Positions 50,733-59,413 of a stretch of 64,000 nucleotides of DNA are shown here, piece after piece (position 1 is the stretch's first letter; every line of letters begins with the position of its first letter). The position numbers were made by a program, and so were the translations under genes. The notes under the pieces were generated by a model, which saw nothing but the letters and a program-made list of their open reading frames with translations, was not told the origin of the DNA and ran no database searches. The stretch is from Hyphomonadaceae bacterium TMED5 (GTDB lineage Bacteria > Pseudomonadota > Alphaproteobacteria > Caulobacterales > Hyphomonadaceae), in the NCBI GenBank assembly GCA_002173095.1, contig NHBK01000009.1:682001-746000 (forward strand). The letters are read 5' to 3'.

Positions 50733-52074
50733 ACTGCTGACCAGCCTGTGGGCTTATCTGGCAGGTGCAGGGATCATCGGTCTGATATTGGGTTGGGCTG
50801 TGCGCGGTGCGTTTCTTCCGCGAGCCAGAACTGTAACTGTCACCGCTCCCGAAACCGTTGTGACCGCGCCGGGATTGTCGGCTGAACAGCGCGAGAAAAT
50901 TCAGCGCGCTGATGAGCTGGAAACGGCGCTTCAAACGGCCCAATCCCGCATGACGGAGATGCAAGGGCTGGTGAACAGTCTGAAAGCCGATGTTGAAACA
51001 GCCAAAGCGGAAAACGCTGCTGTTCAGCATGCAGAACTGGAAGTCAGTGAAGATGACTCCCGGGCGATCTGGAATGAGCGCTATCTGAAATCCCGTATTC
51101 GCGTGCTGGAAGCTGAGCTGGTTAAAGATGCTGACGCTGCGCCGGTCGTCTCTGAACCCGTTGCTGTGCAAACTTCGGAACGCGATGCGTGGATGCAAAA
51201 ATACTATTCAGCTCGCGTGGCGGTGCTGGAAAGCCAGCTGAAAGAGGCTGAAGAGCCAGTGCCTGCAGGTGAGCCTGAAGGCGTGGTGGCGGCCGAACGT
51301 ATTGAAGCGGCGCTTACGCTGTCGGAAAAGAAGAGCCTTGAAGCTGAAAACGCTGCGTTGAAAGCGGATCTGGAAGAAGCTGTTGCTCGCCTGTCTAAGG
51401 TTGAAGACCAGCCTGCAGCTGAGCCGGTGCCCGCAAAAATGAATCGTGAGGATGCGGCCAAAGCCGCACGACTGTCCTGGCAGAATAAGTATCTGCAATC
51501 GCGTGTGACTTATCTTGAAAATACCGGTGGGCGGGCGATGGATGATGATGTCGCTGTCAAAGACGCTTCGGCGCCAGTTGACCCGATCGAGTTGGAAACG
51601 CTCCGGTCTGAAATCACGGTCCTGAAAGCGGAATTATCTCGTGATACCTCCGGTCATGGTGATGCGGAGCAGGAGCTGGCACGCCTTCGCTGGCGCAATC
51701 GCTATCTGGAAGGTCGCCTGAAATATCTCGAGGCATCGTCTGGCGACCCGGACGCAGATGTCGAGCCCTCTGCGCCGAAGGCTCCATCTGGTTCAGTCGC
51801 TGAAGCCGCTGCCTCCACTGCCACAGAAGAAACTCGCCCGACATCACTTGATGCCCCTGATGGGGACGCAGACGATCTGCAACGCATTGGCGGTATCGGC
51901 CCGAAGATCGAACTCATTCTGAACGAGCTGGGTATATTCCATTTTAGTCAGATCGCAGCCTGGACGCCGGGGGAAGCCGCATGGATTGATAGCTATTTGC
52001 GCTATCAGGGCCGGGTCATCCGCGAAGAATGGGTGGCGCAGGCCAAAGAGCTCAGTTCCGGGGCAGCAGCCTGA
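50725..52074 (+). CDS. Membrane-anchored coiled-coil protein with four W..YL..R..YLE repeats and C-terminal HhH domain
   Basis: A 449-residue protein. Residues 8-30 are a transmembrane helix, 50-110 a coiled coil, and a 14-residue motif W-x2-[KR]-Y-[LY]-x-[SAG]-R-x2-[YV]-L-E recurs at 116-129, 156-169, 252-265 and 323-336, each followed by an acidic or proline-rich linker. The last 70 residues (DADDLQRIGGIGPKIELILNELGI and WTPGEAAWIDSYLRYQGRV) are a helix-hairpin-helix fold like that in alphaproteobacterial NADH-dehydrogenase-like HhH proteins. The 14-residue motifs may be helical docking units. Overlap with the OmpA-like gene suggests a joint envelope role. Function unknown. Confidence 0.75.
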   Translation: MIELLTSLWAYLAGAGIIGLILGWAVRGAFLPRARTVTVTAPETVVTAPGLSAEQREKIQRADELETALQTAQSRMTEMQGLVNSLKADVETAKAENAAVQHAELEVSEDDSRAIWNERYLKSRIRVLEAELVKDADAAPVVSEPVAVQTSERDAWMQKYYSARVAVLESQLKEAEEPVPAGEPEGVVAAERIEAALTLSEKKSLEAENAALKADLEEAVARLSKVEDQPAAEPVPAKMNREDAAKAARLSWQNKYLQSRVTYLENTGGRAMDDDVAVKDASAPVDPIELETLRSEITVLKAELSRDTSGHGDAEQELARLRWRNRYLEGRLKYLEASSGDPDADVEPSAPKAPSGSVAEAAASTATEETRPTSLDAPDGDADDLQRIGGIGPKIELILNELGIFHFSQIAAWTPGEAAWIDSYLRYQGRVIREEWVAQAKELSSGAAA

Positions 52075-52109
52075 AGCGCTGATGTGCGCGCAGGTTGAAA
52101 GGACATCAG

Positions 52110-52847
52110 ATGACACAACGCAACCAGCAACTGGGGGATATGTTTCCAGCGGCTGTGTTCTGGGCCGTGTTTGGTTTTCATGTTGTTCAGTATCTGCTGA
52201 CTGAGCTGGTCCGGCTTCATATGAATCTGGATTATGAAAGTGCGCGGATGATCTGGGGCATGCTGCTTGATGCAAACCATCCGGCGCGTCTCGCAAGCGG
52301 TGGCTTTGTCGAACTGATTGTTGGCTGGTTCTGTTTCCTGCATTTCAGGCGGAACGGGCTGGCAGGCGACGTCCTTATGCCGGGTCATATCGGTACTCTT
52401 TCAATCTTCGTCGCCAGTCTCGGTGTGATGATTGTTCCAGAACTGGTTTACGATTTCGCCAGCCAACTCATCCCGGAAGATGGACAGGGGCCAGCACTTT
52501 ACCGCGAAGGGCAGTCGGCGGCTTTTTTGCCTTCACAGGCATTGGGCGTGTTTTTGCTGATTATTGTGGTTGCGCCCGCCATTGAAGAGTTTCTTTTTCG
52601 TGGCGTCTTCATGAGTACAATGCTGGCACGTGGTTGGGCTGACTGGGTGGTCGTGTTGATTTCAGCCATCGGATTCACCTTCCTGCATCAGCAATATACC
52701 GGTTTTGGTATGGCGGTGATTTTTCTCCTGGGTGCGGGCCTTGGATATATGCGTATCTGGTCGGGCGGTGTTTTGCTGCCGTGGATCGGGCACCTGGCCT
52801 TCAATCTGAAGGCGTTCGTCTTGTCTTATATGTTTGTGATGCAATAA
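52110..52847 (+). CDS. CPBP family intramembrane metalloprotease
   Basis: A 245-residue membrane protein with about six hydrophobic segments. The CPBP/ABI (Rce1-type) motifs are present: EEFLFRGVF (glutamate pair and arginine), FLHQQYTG with the conserved histidine, and IGHLAFNLKAF. These residues bind zinc in the membrane and cut prenylated or peptide substrates in eukaryotic relatives; bacterial substrates are mostly unknown. The ATG at 52110 has AAAGGA upstream and is preferred over a TTG at 52095. It follows the coiled-coil gene by 35 bp and may belong to the same unit. Confidence 0.85.
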   Translation: MTQRNQQLGDMFPAAVFWAVFGFHVVQYLLTELVRLHMNLDYESARMIWGMLLDANHPARLASGGFVELIVGWFCFLHFRRNGLAGDVLMPGHIGTLSIFVASLGVMIVPELVYDFASQLIPEDGQGPALYREGQSAAFLPSQALGVFLLIIVVAPAIEEFLFRGVFMSTMLARGWADWVVVLISAIGFTFLHQQYTGFGMAVIFLLGAGLGYMRIWSGGVLLPWIGHLAFNLKAFVLSYMFVMQ

Positions 52848-52861
52848 TCAGCGAGCTGAGT

Positions 52862-53263
52862 TTAGCCTTTCGACTTCTCCGCAAGCGCGCTGGCATTTAA
52901 TTCCCAGTGAACGCCATCAAAGGCATGCATTTCCACCTGCTGGAACGCACCCGGTTCATCCAGACACCGCCAAGTGATGGCAAATCCATCCGGGTTTGAG
53001 CGCGGCGTGTAAAAGCTTTTAATTCCGCAGACAGAACAGAAAGTGTGCTTCGCGACATGCGTGTTGAAGGTGTAGGCCGTCAGCTGGTCTTCACCCGAGA
53101 TCAGGCGGAAACGGCTGGCCGGCACGATAGTATGTGCGTTCTGTGCTTTCATGCAGATCGAGCAATTGCAGTCTTCAACTTCAATGCATGAAGGCAGCGC
53201 GACCTCAAAACGGACGGCGCCGCAATGGCAGCCGCCCTTATGCCATTTCATCTCGTCAGTCAT
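52862..53263 (-). CDS. GFA-family zinc protein (glutathione-dependent formaldehyde-activating-like)
   Basis: A 133-residue protein of the GFA/Mss4-like family. The zinc-binding cysteines are clear: GGCHCGAVRFEV (C-x-C), DCNCSICMKA (C-x-C-x2-C) and FCSVCGIKSFY (C-x2-C). The family includes Gfa, which was proposed to promote addition of glutathione to formaldehyde, but most members are uncharacterised and may simply bind a thiol adduct. The upstream frame extension overlaps the amidase gene and lacks family features, so I start at 53263. It overlaps the end of the amidase gene by 8 bp. Confidence 0.82.
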   Translation of the reverse strand: MTDEMKWHKGGCHCGAVRFEVALPSCIEVEDCNCSICMKAQNAHTIVPASRFRLISGEDQLTAYTFNTHVAKHTFCSVCGIKSFYTPRSNPDGFAITWRCLDEPGAFQQVEMHAFDGVHWELNASALAEKSKG

Positions 53264-54689
53264 AAAATACCGGTGGCCTTTTATTGAACCAGGGTTTTGC
53301 CTCTTCCAACTGCGCAGCGAGCCGGAAGAGAATGCCCTCATCGCCATAGCGCGCACCAAATTGCATGCCTATAGGCAGATCATTGTTAGACCAGTGCAAT
53401 GGCACAGACATGGCTGGGCAACCTGTCATGTTGAATACCGCAGTGTGCGGCGCGAAGCTTGTGACGGCTTGTGTATAAGCCTCTTTGTCTTCGCGCGAGA
53501 GGCTGAGGTCGCCGAGGAATAGCGGCTCTTTGGACATTGTGGGCATGAGACAGACATCGTAATTGCCTGCATCCATCCAGTTTTCGAATTTAATCGCCGC
53601 CTCTTGGAAGGCTGCGTCGGCTCTCGTCATTTCGGCCATCGGAACCGAATGACCAAGCTGAGCCATATCGTGTGTGAGGGGTTCTAAATCATCGTCCTGA
53701 ATTTCGCGGCCCAGCGCTCGCGCGCGGTCTGCCGTGAGCGCGGCAATATTGCCAGCGATAACCATGACGAGTGACTTACCGAGAAGTGCTCCATCCAGCC
53801 CCGGATCAGTATCTTCGACCCAATGACCCAGATCCTGCAAAAGCCGAACAGTGTCATAAAGCCCCTTATGGGCATCCACATCGGGCTTTGTCCCGTTTGG
53901 TGCGTTTACCCACAGAGCGACGCGTAAGGGGCGCGGCTTGTCCTGTAACTGGTCCAGATATGGTGGATAGCGATCAGGTGCGACATAACGCGATCCGATT
54001 TCGCGGCCCATTGTGAGGTCCATCAGGGCGGCGCTGTCACGCACACTTCGGGAGACGGCATGCACGGTGGAGAGCCCGTACCAGCCTTCTGTCCGGCCGG
54101 GGCCCATGGGAATGCGCCCGCGCGAGGGCTTCATGCCGAATAGGCCGGTACAGCCTGAAGGGATGCGGATAGATCCCCCGCCATCACTTGCCTGTGCGAG
54201 CGGCAGGACGCCGCTTGAAACTGCTGCCGACGCGCCGCCGGAAGAGCCGCCGGACGTACGCTTCGTATTCCACGGGTTCCGGGTTTGCCCGAACAGCGCA
54301 CTCTCGGTTGAGGTTGTAAGGCCGTATTCCGGGCTGGTCGTCTGTCCGAAGGTGACAATCCCTGCCTTGCGATAGCGCTCTACGATGGTGGAATTACGCT
54401 CGGCGACAAAGTCTCTGAAAAGGCGCGAACCGGAGGTGAGTGGCGCGCCTTTGACCTCTACGCCGAGATCTTTCGTCATGAATGGAACGCCCGAGAGTGG
54501 TCCTTCAGGCAGGCCTTCGGCGATCTGGGCGCGAGCAATGTCCGGAAAGAGCGCTGAAACGCAGTTCAGGTCTTCACTGGCTTTTTCGGCGCGTGACAGC
54601 GCTTCATCCAGAAGCTCGTCTGGGCTGACCTCTTTTTTTGCGACGAGTTCTGAAAGTCCCATCGCGTCGTATTCAGAATAGTTTTCCAT
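53256..54689 (-). CDS. Amidase signature family hydrolase
   Basis: A 477-residue amidase. The Ser-cisSer-Lys triad is visible: lysine 73 in PFMTKDLGVE, the cis-serine region TSGGSSGGASAAV (145-157) and the nucleophile serine about 173 in ASDGGGSIRIPSG. Length is standard. It resembles GatA-like and fatty-acid/aryl amidases rather than the tRNA amidotransferase subunit, because no gatB or gatC is nearby. The substrate is unknown. It is followed by an overlapping GFA gene and preceded by a VOC gene 60 bp upstream, all leftward. Confidence 0.85.
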   Translation of the reverse strand: MENYSEYDAMGLSELVAKKEVSPDELLDEALSRAEKASEDLNCVSALFPDIARAQIAEGLPEGPLSGVPFMTKDLGVEVKGAPLTSGSRLFRDFVAERNSTIVERYRKAGIVTFGQTTSPEYGLTTSTESALFGQTRNPWNTKRTSGGSSGGASAAVSSGVLPLAQASDGGGSIRIPSGCTGLFGMKPSRGRIPMGPGRTEGWYGLSTVHAVSRSVRDSAALMDLTMGREIGSRYVAPDRYPPYLDQLQDKPRPLRVALWVNAPNGTKPDVDAHKGLYDTVRLLQDLGHWVEDTDPGLDGALLGKSLVMVIAGNIAALTADRARALGREIQDDDLEPLTHDMAQLGHSVPMAEMTRADAAFQEAAIKFENWMDAGNYDVCLMPTMSKEPLFLGDLSLSREDKEAYTQAVTSFAPHTAVFNMTGCPAMSVPLHWSNNDLPIGMQFGARYGDEGILFRLAAQLEEAKPWFNKRPPVFYD

Positions 54690-54749
54690 GTTTCTCCCCT
54701 TTTGTTTTAGGGCAGAGTTTCAGGTTTTTTCTGACTTGTCAGGTCAAAG

Positions 54750-55142
54750 CTAAGTCTCGCTCGGCTCGACGGGCTCCCAGAGTTCCACTTTACGACCGTC
54801 CGGGTCCATCAGCCAGGCGAACTTCCCATACTCATAGCTTTCAGAGGGCTGGATCTGTTCAATGCCTTCGGCTTCAAGGCGTTTCAGCACGCCTTCTAGG
54901 TCATCCACCATGAGATTGATCATGAAGGGCAGTTCGGACGGCTTGAAATAGTCGGACTTTTCAAACGGGGCGAAAATGGATTGCGCGCCCTTTGGAAAGG
55001 CTTTTGCCGCGTCGGACTGGACAAAACTCCAGCCACCATATTCGCCCGGCGCATCGCCAATGACTTTCTTATACCATTCTTTGGTCGCAGCCACGTCTGC
55101 GCACTGAATGAAAATGCCACCAAGGCCAATAACTTTTGCCAT
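54750..55142 (-). CDS. VOC superfamily protein, small
   Basis: A 130-residue single-module VOC protein. IQCADVAATKEWYKKVIG near residue 12 and FAWLMDPDGRKVELWEP near the C-terminus are the usual opening and closing motifs, with the metal-type glutamate in VELWE. The N-terminal strand lacks the standard metal histidine (GLGGIFIQ), so it may bind a ligand without metal. It is 60 bp upstream of the amidase gene. The 183 bp before its start show no other feature. Confidence 0.75.
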   Translation of the reverse strand: MAKVIGLGGIFIQCADVAATKEWYKKVIGDAPGEYGGWSFVQSDAAKAFPKGAQSIFAPFEKSDYFKPSELPFMINLMVDDLEGVLKRLEAEGIEQIQPSESYEYGKFAWLMDPDGRKVELWEPVEPSET

Positions 55143-55325
55143 GAAAATCCCCGTTCTGGTGGCAGTCTGTCATAATTTCTCGTGACTGTCAGGTTTTGAC
55201 ATTCGTTATGGCTGGGTGAATTTCGAGCGCCGCTTTTAAACGCAGAACTTCCGGGCAGATTGGCTGGATTTTTCCATGATGCTGGTTAGAAGGGAAAGAA
55301 GGCATGTTTAGTAGTGGGGGAATGA

Positions 55326-57800
55326 ATGGCCGGAATGCGATATCGCTTTGATATTGATGGCATGCGGGCCATTGCGGTTATTGCCGTTGTCCTGTTTCAC
55401 CTCGACATTCACGCGCTCGCGGGCGGCTTTGTCGGCGTCGACGTCTTCTTCGTGATTTCGGGGTTTCTGATCACCAGCATTATTTGGGGCAAGAAACAGA
55501 AAGACAGTTTCAAGCTTAGCGATTTCTATCTGGGGCGGATCAGGCGCTTATTCCCGGCGCTGTATGTGACGGTGATCGCGACCTTTATTGCTGCCGCGTT
55601 TATTCTCTCGCCTTTTGATTTTGCAGCCTTTGCGAAGTCGGCCATCGCGTCGCTCTTCTCTGTGTCGAACATTCTTTTCTATTCTGAGGCAGGGTATTGG
55701 GACACGTCTTCAGATATGAAGCCGCTTCTGCATACCTGGTCACTGGGTGTGGAGGAACAATTCTATCTCTTCTGGCCGCTATTCGTGGTGATGTGCGCGA
55801 CCTGGCTGAAGAAGATACCGTTCATTCTGATGCTGCTCGGCGTGACGTTGATCTCTTTCTTCGTGACGCTCTGGTTTACCGGCGTCGACACATCAGCGGC
55901 CTTCTATCTTTTCCCGTTCCGTATTTTCCAGTTCTCCGCAGGTGCCGTGATAGCTTTCGGTGTGCGCCATGCCTTGGTTGCTGCGCCTTTGAAATCTGCG
56001 ATTGTTCGCGATGTGTTGATGCTTGCAGGCCTCGTCATCACAATTGCCTGTGTGTTCCTGTTCGGTGACGAAACACTCTTCCCGGGCTGGAATGCGGTGC
56101 CGCCAACCGTCGGTGCCTTGCTTCTGCTCTATGCTGGTTGTGGTGAGAACGGGCAGGGCCCGCTCGGGCGCGCTATCCTCACCAATCCGGTGAGCTTGTT
56201 CTTCGGGCGTATTTCCTATGCGCTCTATCTCGTGCACTGGCCGGTCATTGTGCTCTATCGCTATGAGACGGGCCTCGATTTCAATGTGCTCGAGCAAGTC
56301 GGCATGTTCGTTGTCATGCTCGCTCTGGCGGTTGGCGTGCATTATGGCGTTGAGCGCCGCTTTTATCGCCGCGATCATTCTGTACGCGAAGGCAAGGCGC
56401 TCTCTCAGGGCGGGTTTGCGTGGCGTACGATTGCGATCGGCTTCGTCATGTCTGCAGTCGCGGGTCATGCCGTCATGTCGAGCGGTTGGGTATGGCGCTT
56501 TCCAAACATTATGCTGACACCAGACCAGATCCGCGAGGGCCAGCAATTGCGGTTCGTGAACTTCCGTGCGGAATGCAATGTGGCTGACTTCCCTGATGGT
56601 GAGGCCTGTCAGCCAGAAAGCCCGGATGCACGCAATGTGCTGTTCCTCGGCAATTCACACGAACCAGATGCCTATAACTTTATCTCAGCGGGCTATGGCG
56701 ATGACCCGACGCTGAATTTCATTACCTTCGGCCAGATCAACCGGTGCCAGAACCAGCGACGTGAAGCGCAAGGCTGGCGCACGGACAATGCAGATTGTCA
56801 GGCGCGTCTGGATGCGTTGTTCGACCCGGAATTTGTGAACCAGCTGGATGTGGTCGTGTATGGCGCAAACAAGCCTTTCGACCCGAATAAGAACACGCTC
56901 TTCACCATGATGGCGGATCTGAAGGACATTCATGAAGGCGAGCTGCCGATCATTCTTTATGGCGGCTATATCAACACCAATGTGCCGTGCTCTCGGATCA
57001 TTGAGGAAACCGGCTCAACAGATGGCTGTAATGACGCTGAGAATGTTTCCTATTTCGAAACCGATCCGACAAATGAGGCCATGTATGCCGAAATGATGTC
57101 GCTGACGGATTTCTATGTAGACCGGATTGAAGTGAACTGCCCGGGTCGCGAATTGGCCGCCTGTGAAACCCAAACGCCAGACGGCGTGCCATACGCTTAT
57201 GATGAGCATCACCTCTCGCTGGAGTTTGCAGAATATGCAGGTCGCCAATATGCGGCGATCCATCCAAACCTGTTCGATGATGTTCTGTCTGGAGACGTCT
57301 CTCAGCCCGATATTGAGATCGAAGTTGTCGACCCTGCCGATCTGCCGGCGGTTTCTGAAGCCAATCAGGCCGGTCTCCTGACTATTCTCGGCGAAGCTGC
57401 GGCCTTCCAGCGCGAGCGGCCTGTAGAGGTGAGTGAATATGAGGGCGGCTATTTGCTGCGCAGAAATAATCGCCAGTTCAATGAGGACCGTGTTGGCGGG
57501 AATACTGGCGTGGCGCATATCGAACTGACAGGCGAGCGTGAAGCGGCGCTTTCCGGCCACTCTGTTCATATCACTGTGTCAGGCATTGCGCGGGATGCTA
57601 CGCCTGTCTGGCTGCAATATTCTACGAATGAGCGTGGTCATTCCGGATGGGTGGAGTTCGAGGTTGAGGCTGGCGAATTTACACTGGAAATGGACTATGA
57701 TGTGCCTGAGATGAATTATGGGCGCGGTGACTATTTCGGCGTGATCCCGTTCGATGCGCACATCTTGATTCAGGACGTCAGCTTCGAAATCACAGACTAA
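55326..57800 (+). CDS. Acyltransferase-3/SGNH fusion with extra C-terminal domain
   Basis: An 824-residue protein. Residues 1-390 are an OafA-type acyltransferase-3 membrane domain with about ten helices and conserved H25 in VVLFHLDIHA, GGFVGVDVFFVISGFLI, RRLFPALYV and HTWSLGVEEQFY. Residues 430-640 form an SGNH hydrolase-like domain (FLGNSHEPDAYNF, then YDEHHLS with the D-x-x-H triad partner). The final 150 residues (from about 670) are beta-rich, with GNTGVAHIELTGE, VWLQYSTNERGHSGW and EMNYGRGDYFGVIPFDAHI, and are not part of the usual two-domain protein. It probably O-acylates a surface glycan. A terminator follows. Confidence 0.85.
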   Translation: MAGMRYRFDIDGMRAIAVIAVVLFHLDIHALAGGFVGVDVFFVISGFLITSIIWGKKQKDSFKLSDFYLGRIRRLFPALYVTVIATFIAAAFILSPFDFAAFAKSAIASLFSVSNILFYSEAGYWDTSSDMKPLLHTWSLGVEEQFYLFWPLFVVMCATWLKKIPFILMLLGVTLISFFVTLWFTGVDTSAAFYLFPFRIFQFSAGAVIAFGVRHALVAAPLKSAIVRDVLMLAGLVITIACVFLFGDETLFPGWNAVPPTVGALLLLYAGCGENGQGPLGRAILTNPVSLFFGRISYALYLVHWPVIVLYRYETGLDFNVLEQVGMFVVMLALAVGVHYGVERRFYRRDHSVREGKALSQGGFAWRTIAIGFVMSAVAGHAVMSSGWVWRFPNIMLTPDQIREGQQLRFVNFRAECNVADFPDGEACQPESPDARNVLFLGNSHEPDAYNFISAGYGDDPTLNFITFGQINRCQNQRREAQGWRTDNADCQARLDALFDPEFVNQLDVVVYGANKPFDPNKNTLFTMMADLKDIHEGELPIILYGGYINTNVPCSRIIEETGSTDGCNDAENVSYFETDPTNEAMYAEMMSLTDFYVDRIEVNCPGRELAACETQTPDGVPYAYDEHHLSLEFAEYAGRQYAAIHPNLFDDVLSGDVSQPDIEIEVVDPADLPAVSEANQAGLLTILGEAAAFQRERPVEVSEYEGGYLLRRNNRQFNEDRVGGNTGVAHIELTGEREAALSGHSVHITVSGIARDATPVWLQYSTNERGHSGWVEFEVEAGEFTLEMDYDVPEMNYGRGDYFGVIPFDAHILIQDVSFEITD

Positions 57801-57811
57801 TGTGAAACGAC

Positions 57812-57840
57812 AAAGCCCGACGCATGGGCGACGGGCTTTT
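57812..57840. terminator. Bidirectional Rho-independent terminator
   Basis: AAAGCCCG (57812-57819) pairs perfectly with CGGGCTTT (57832-57839), giving A residues before and T residues after the stem on both strands. It lies between the convergent acyltransferase and metal-hydrolase-like genes. Confidence 0.8.
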
Positions 57841-57855
57841 GATGCTCACTATCAT

Positions 57856-58698
57856 CTATTCCGCAGCGACGGCGTCGAATTCTGCTTTCCATTCCGTCAT
57901 CAGTGCACGGTTGTCGTGGTCCCATGGGTGGAAGCCCGGTTTGAACCATGACAGCCAGACCTTCCAGCCTCGACCGAACAGGTTGGGTGACTTCCAGAGG
58001 AAGCTCTCAACCGCTTTTCTGGCATCTTTCTCGTCCCAGCCTTCAGCAACCAGCAGCATCGTGGAATAATTGGTGATGTTGGTCGTGAAATTGTTCGAAA
58101 TGATCAGCATGGAAATACAGCGGCGCATATAGCGCTTAAAGCCGGACCAGTCCTTGCTGACTTCCAGGAACACGTCATAGGCAACCGCTTTGTGTTCGGT
58201 TTCTTCCATAGCGTGCCAGCGCCACATGGCTTCAATTTCAGGGTCGGTATTCCGGAACATTTCCTGATGCTCGACCATCATATCCGCCATCATGGCAGTG
58301 AAGTGTTCAAGGCAGATCGTACCGATCAACATACGCATCGGGCCGCCAGAACGGGCGAACGCGATACGGTCGCGCACAAAGCCCTCAATCTCTTCAACCG
58401 GGTATTTCTCGCGATCGATCAGCTGGTTCATCAAATGGTGTTCGCGGGAATGAATGGCTTCCTGTTTGATGAAGTCCTTCACATCCTGAAGCAGTTTGCC
58501 GGACACCCGATCCCGATAAGCGCGCACTGAATCCATGAACATGCGCTCGCCATCGGGGAAGGTCAGAGAAAGCGTATTCATAATGGCGGTGCCGACAGGG
58601 TCATTGTCCAGCCAATGAGGGTTCTTCGCGCCATCGAGCGTGAATTTGATGTCGCGCGGTGAAATGGAAACGTCCTCAGGTGTGCGCTTTTCCGTCAT
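57856..58698 (-). CDS. PF10118-type putative metal-dependent hydrolase
   Basis: A 280-residue protein with a histidine/glutamate-rich helical core: EAIHSREHHLMNQ, CLEHFTAMMADMMVEH and WHAMEETEHKAVAYDVF. The spaced E-x2-H motifs resemble a diiron or metal-hydrolase helical bundle (family PF10118, annotated as predicted metal-dependent hydrolase). The chemistry is not proven; a di-iron oxygenase-like role is also possible. The ATG at 58698 with AGGA upstream is preferred over a far upstream frame start inside the TetR gene. It is divergent from a TetR regulator 79 bp away, its likely repressor. Confidence 0.75.
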   Translation of the reverse strand: MTEKRTPEDVSISPRDIKFTLDGAKNPHWLDNDPVGTAIMNTLSLTFPDGERMFMDSVRAYRDRVSGKLLQDVKDFIKQEAIHSREHHLMNQLIDREKYPVEEIEGFVRDRIAFARSGGPMRMLIGTICLEHFTAMMADMMVEHQEMFRNTDPEIEAMWRWHAMEETEHKAVAYDVFLEVSKDWSGFKRYMRRCISMLIISNNFTTNITNYSTMLLVAEGWDEKDARKAVESFLWKSPNLFGRGWKVWLSWFKPGFHPWDHDNRALMTEWKAEFDAVAAE

Positions 58699-58777
58699 CT
58701 GACAATTCCTGTTTGTGTTCCGGGTCGTTAGTGTGCCGATATGTTCAATACGATCCATATAGCCGCTACTGACAAAA

Positions 58778-59413
58778 ATGTCGATAAGAAAAGATAAGCC
58801 CCAACGCGTTCGCCGTTCGCCTGAAGATTCCCGCGCAAATATCCTCGCAGCGGCGGAGCGCATTCTGACGGAGAGTGGGCCCAAAGCCCTGCGCCTCGCC
58901 GATGTCGCGAAAGAGGCGGGCGTTGCGAATGCGACCGTGCTCCATCATTTCGGTACGATTGAAGGCGTGCACGCTGAGCTCATGGAGCGCATGATTGCCG
59001 ACCTGATTGAGCGCGTGCTGGCCATTGAGCTGACAGAAGACACTGAGGCCTCAAGGGCGTCAGCCCTGACGACGCTGTTCGAAGCCTTTGAGCAGAAGCA
59101 GGCCTCGCGTCTGGCGGCGTGGCTGGAACTTTCAGGCGAAACACATCGTCTGAAGAATGTTCGGCAAGCGGTACGCGAGGTGACACAGACGAAATTCCAT
59201 CACCAGAATGTGCCGGAGGAATTTGTCGAGGATGTCATGCTGGTGTGCATCACATTGGCGCTTGGCGTTGGTTTGTTTGGTCCGACGCTGAGTGAAATGC
59301 TGGGTAAGCCGCAAAGCCGGGCCAAAGAGATGGCGCTTTCAATTCTGATGCTTGGCCTGCGCCAGCTTGATGCCGAGCGTGAGGCTCAAAATCCTTCCAC
59401 GCCAAACGCCTGA
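58778..59413 (+). CDS. TetR-family transcriptional regulator
   Basis: A 211-residue TetR-type protein. The N-terminal helix-turn-helix (SRANILAAAERILTESGPKALRLADVAKEAGVANATVLHHFGT, residues 18-60) is complete. The C-terminal ligand domain is helical and ends in LSILMLGLRQLDAE. It is divergent from the metal-hydrolase-like gene with a 79-bp shared promoter region and probably represses it. The 3' end overlaps the convergent meaB gene by 28 bp. The ligand is unknown. Confidence 0.88.
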   Translation: MSIRKDKPQRVRRSPEDSRANILAAAERILTESGPKALRLADVAKEAGVANATVLHHFGTIEGVHAELMERMIADLIERVLAIELTEDTEASRASALTTLFEAFEQKQASRLAAWLELSGETHRLKNVRQAVREVTQTKFHHQNVPEEFVEDVMLVCITLALGVGLFGPTLSEMLGKPQSRAKEMALSILMLGLRQLDAEREAQNPSTPNA

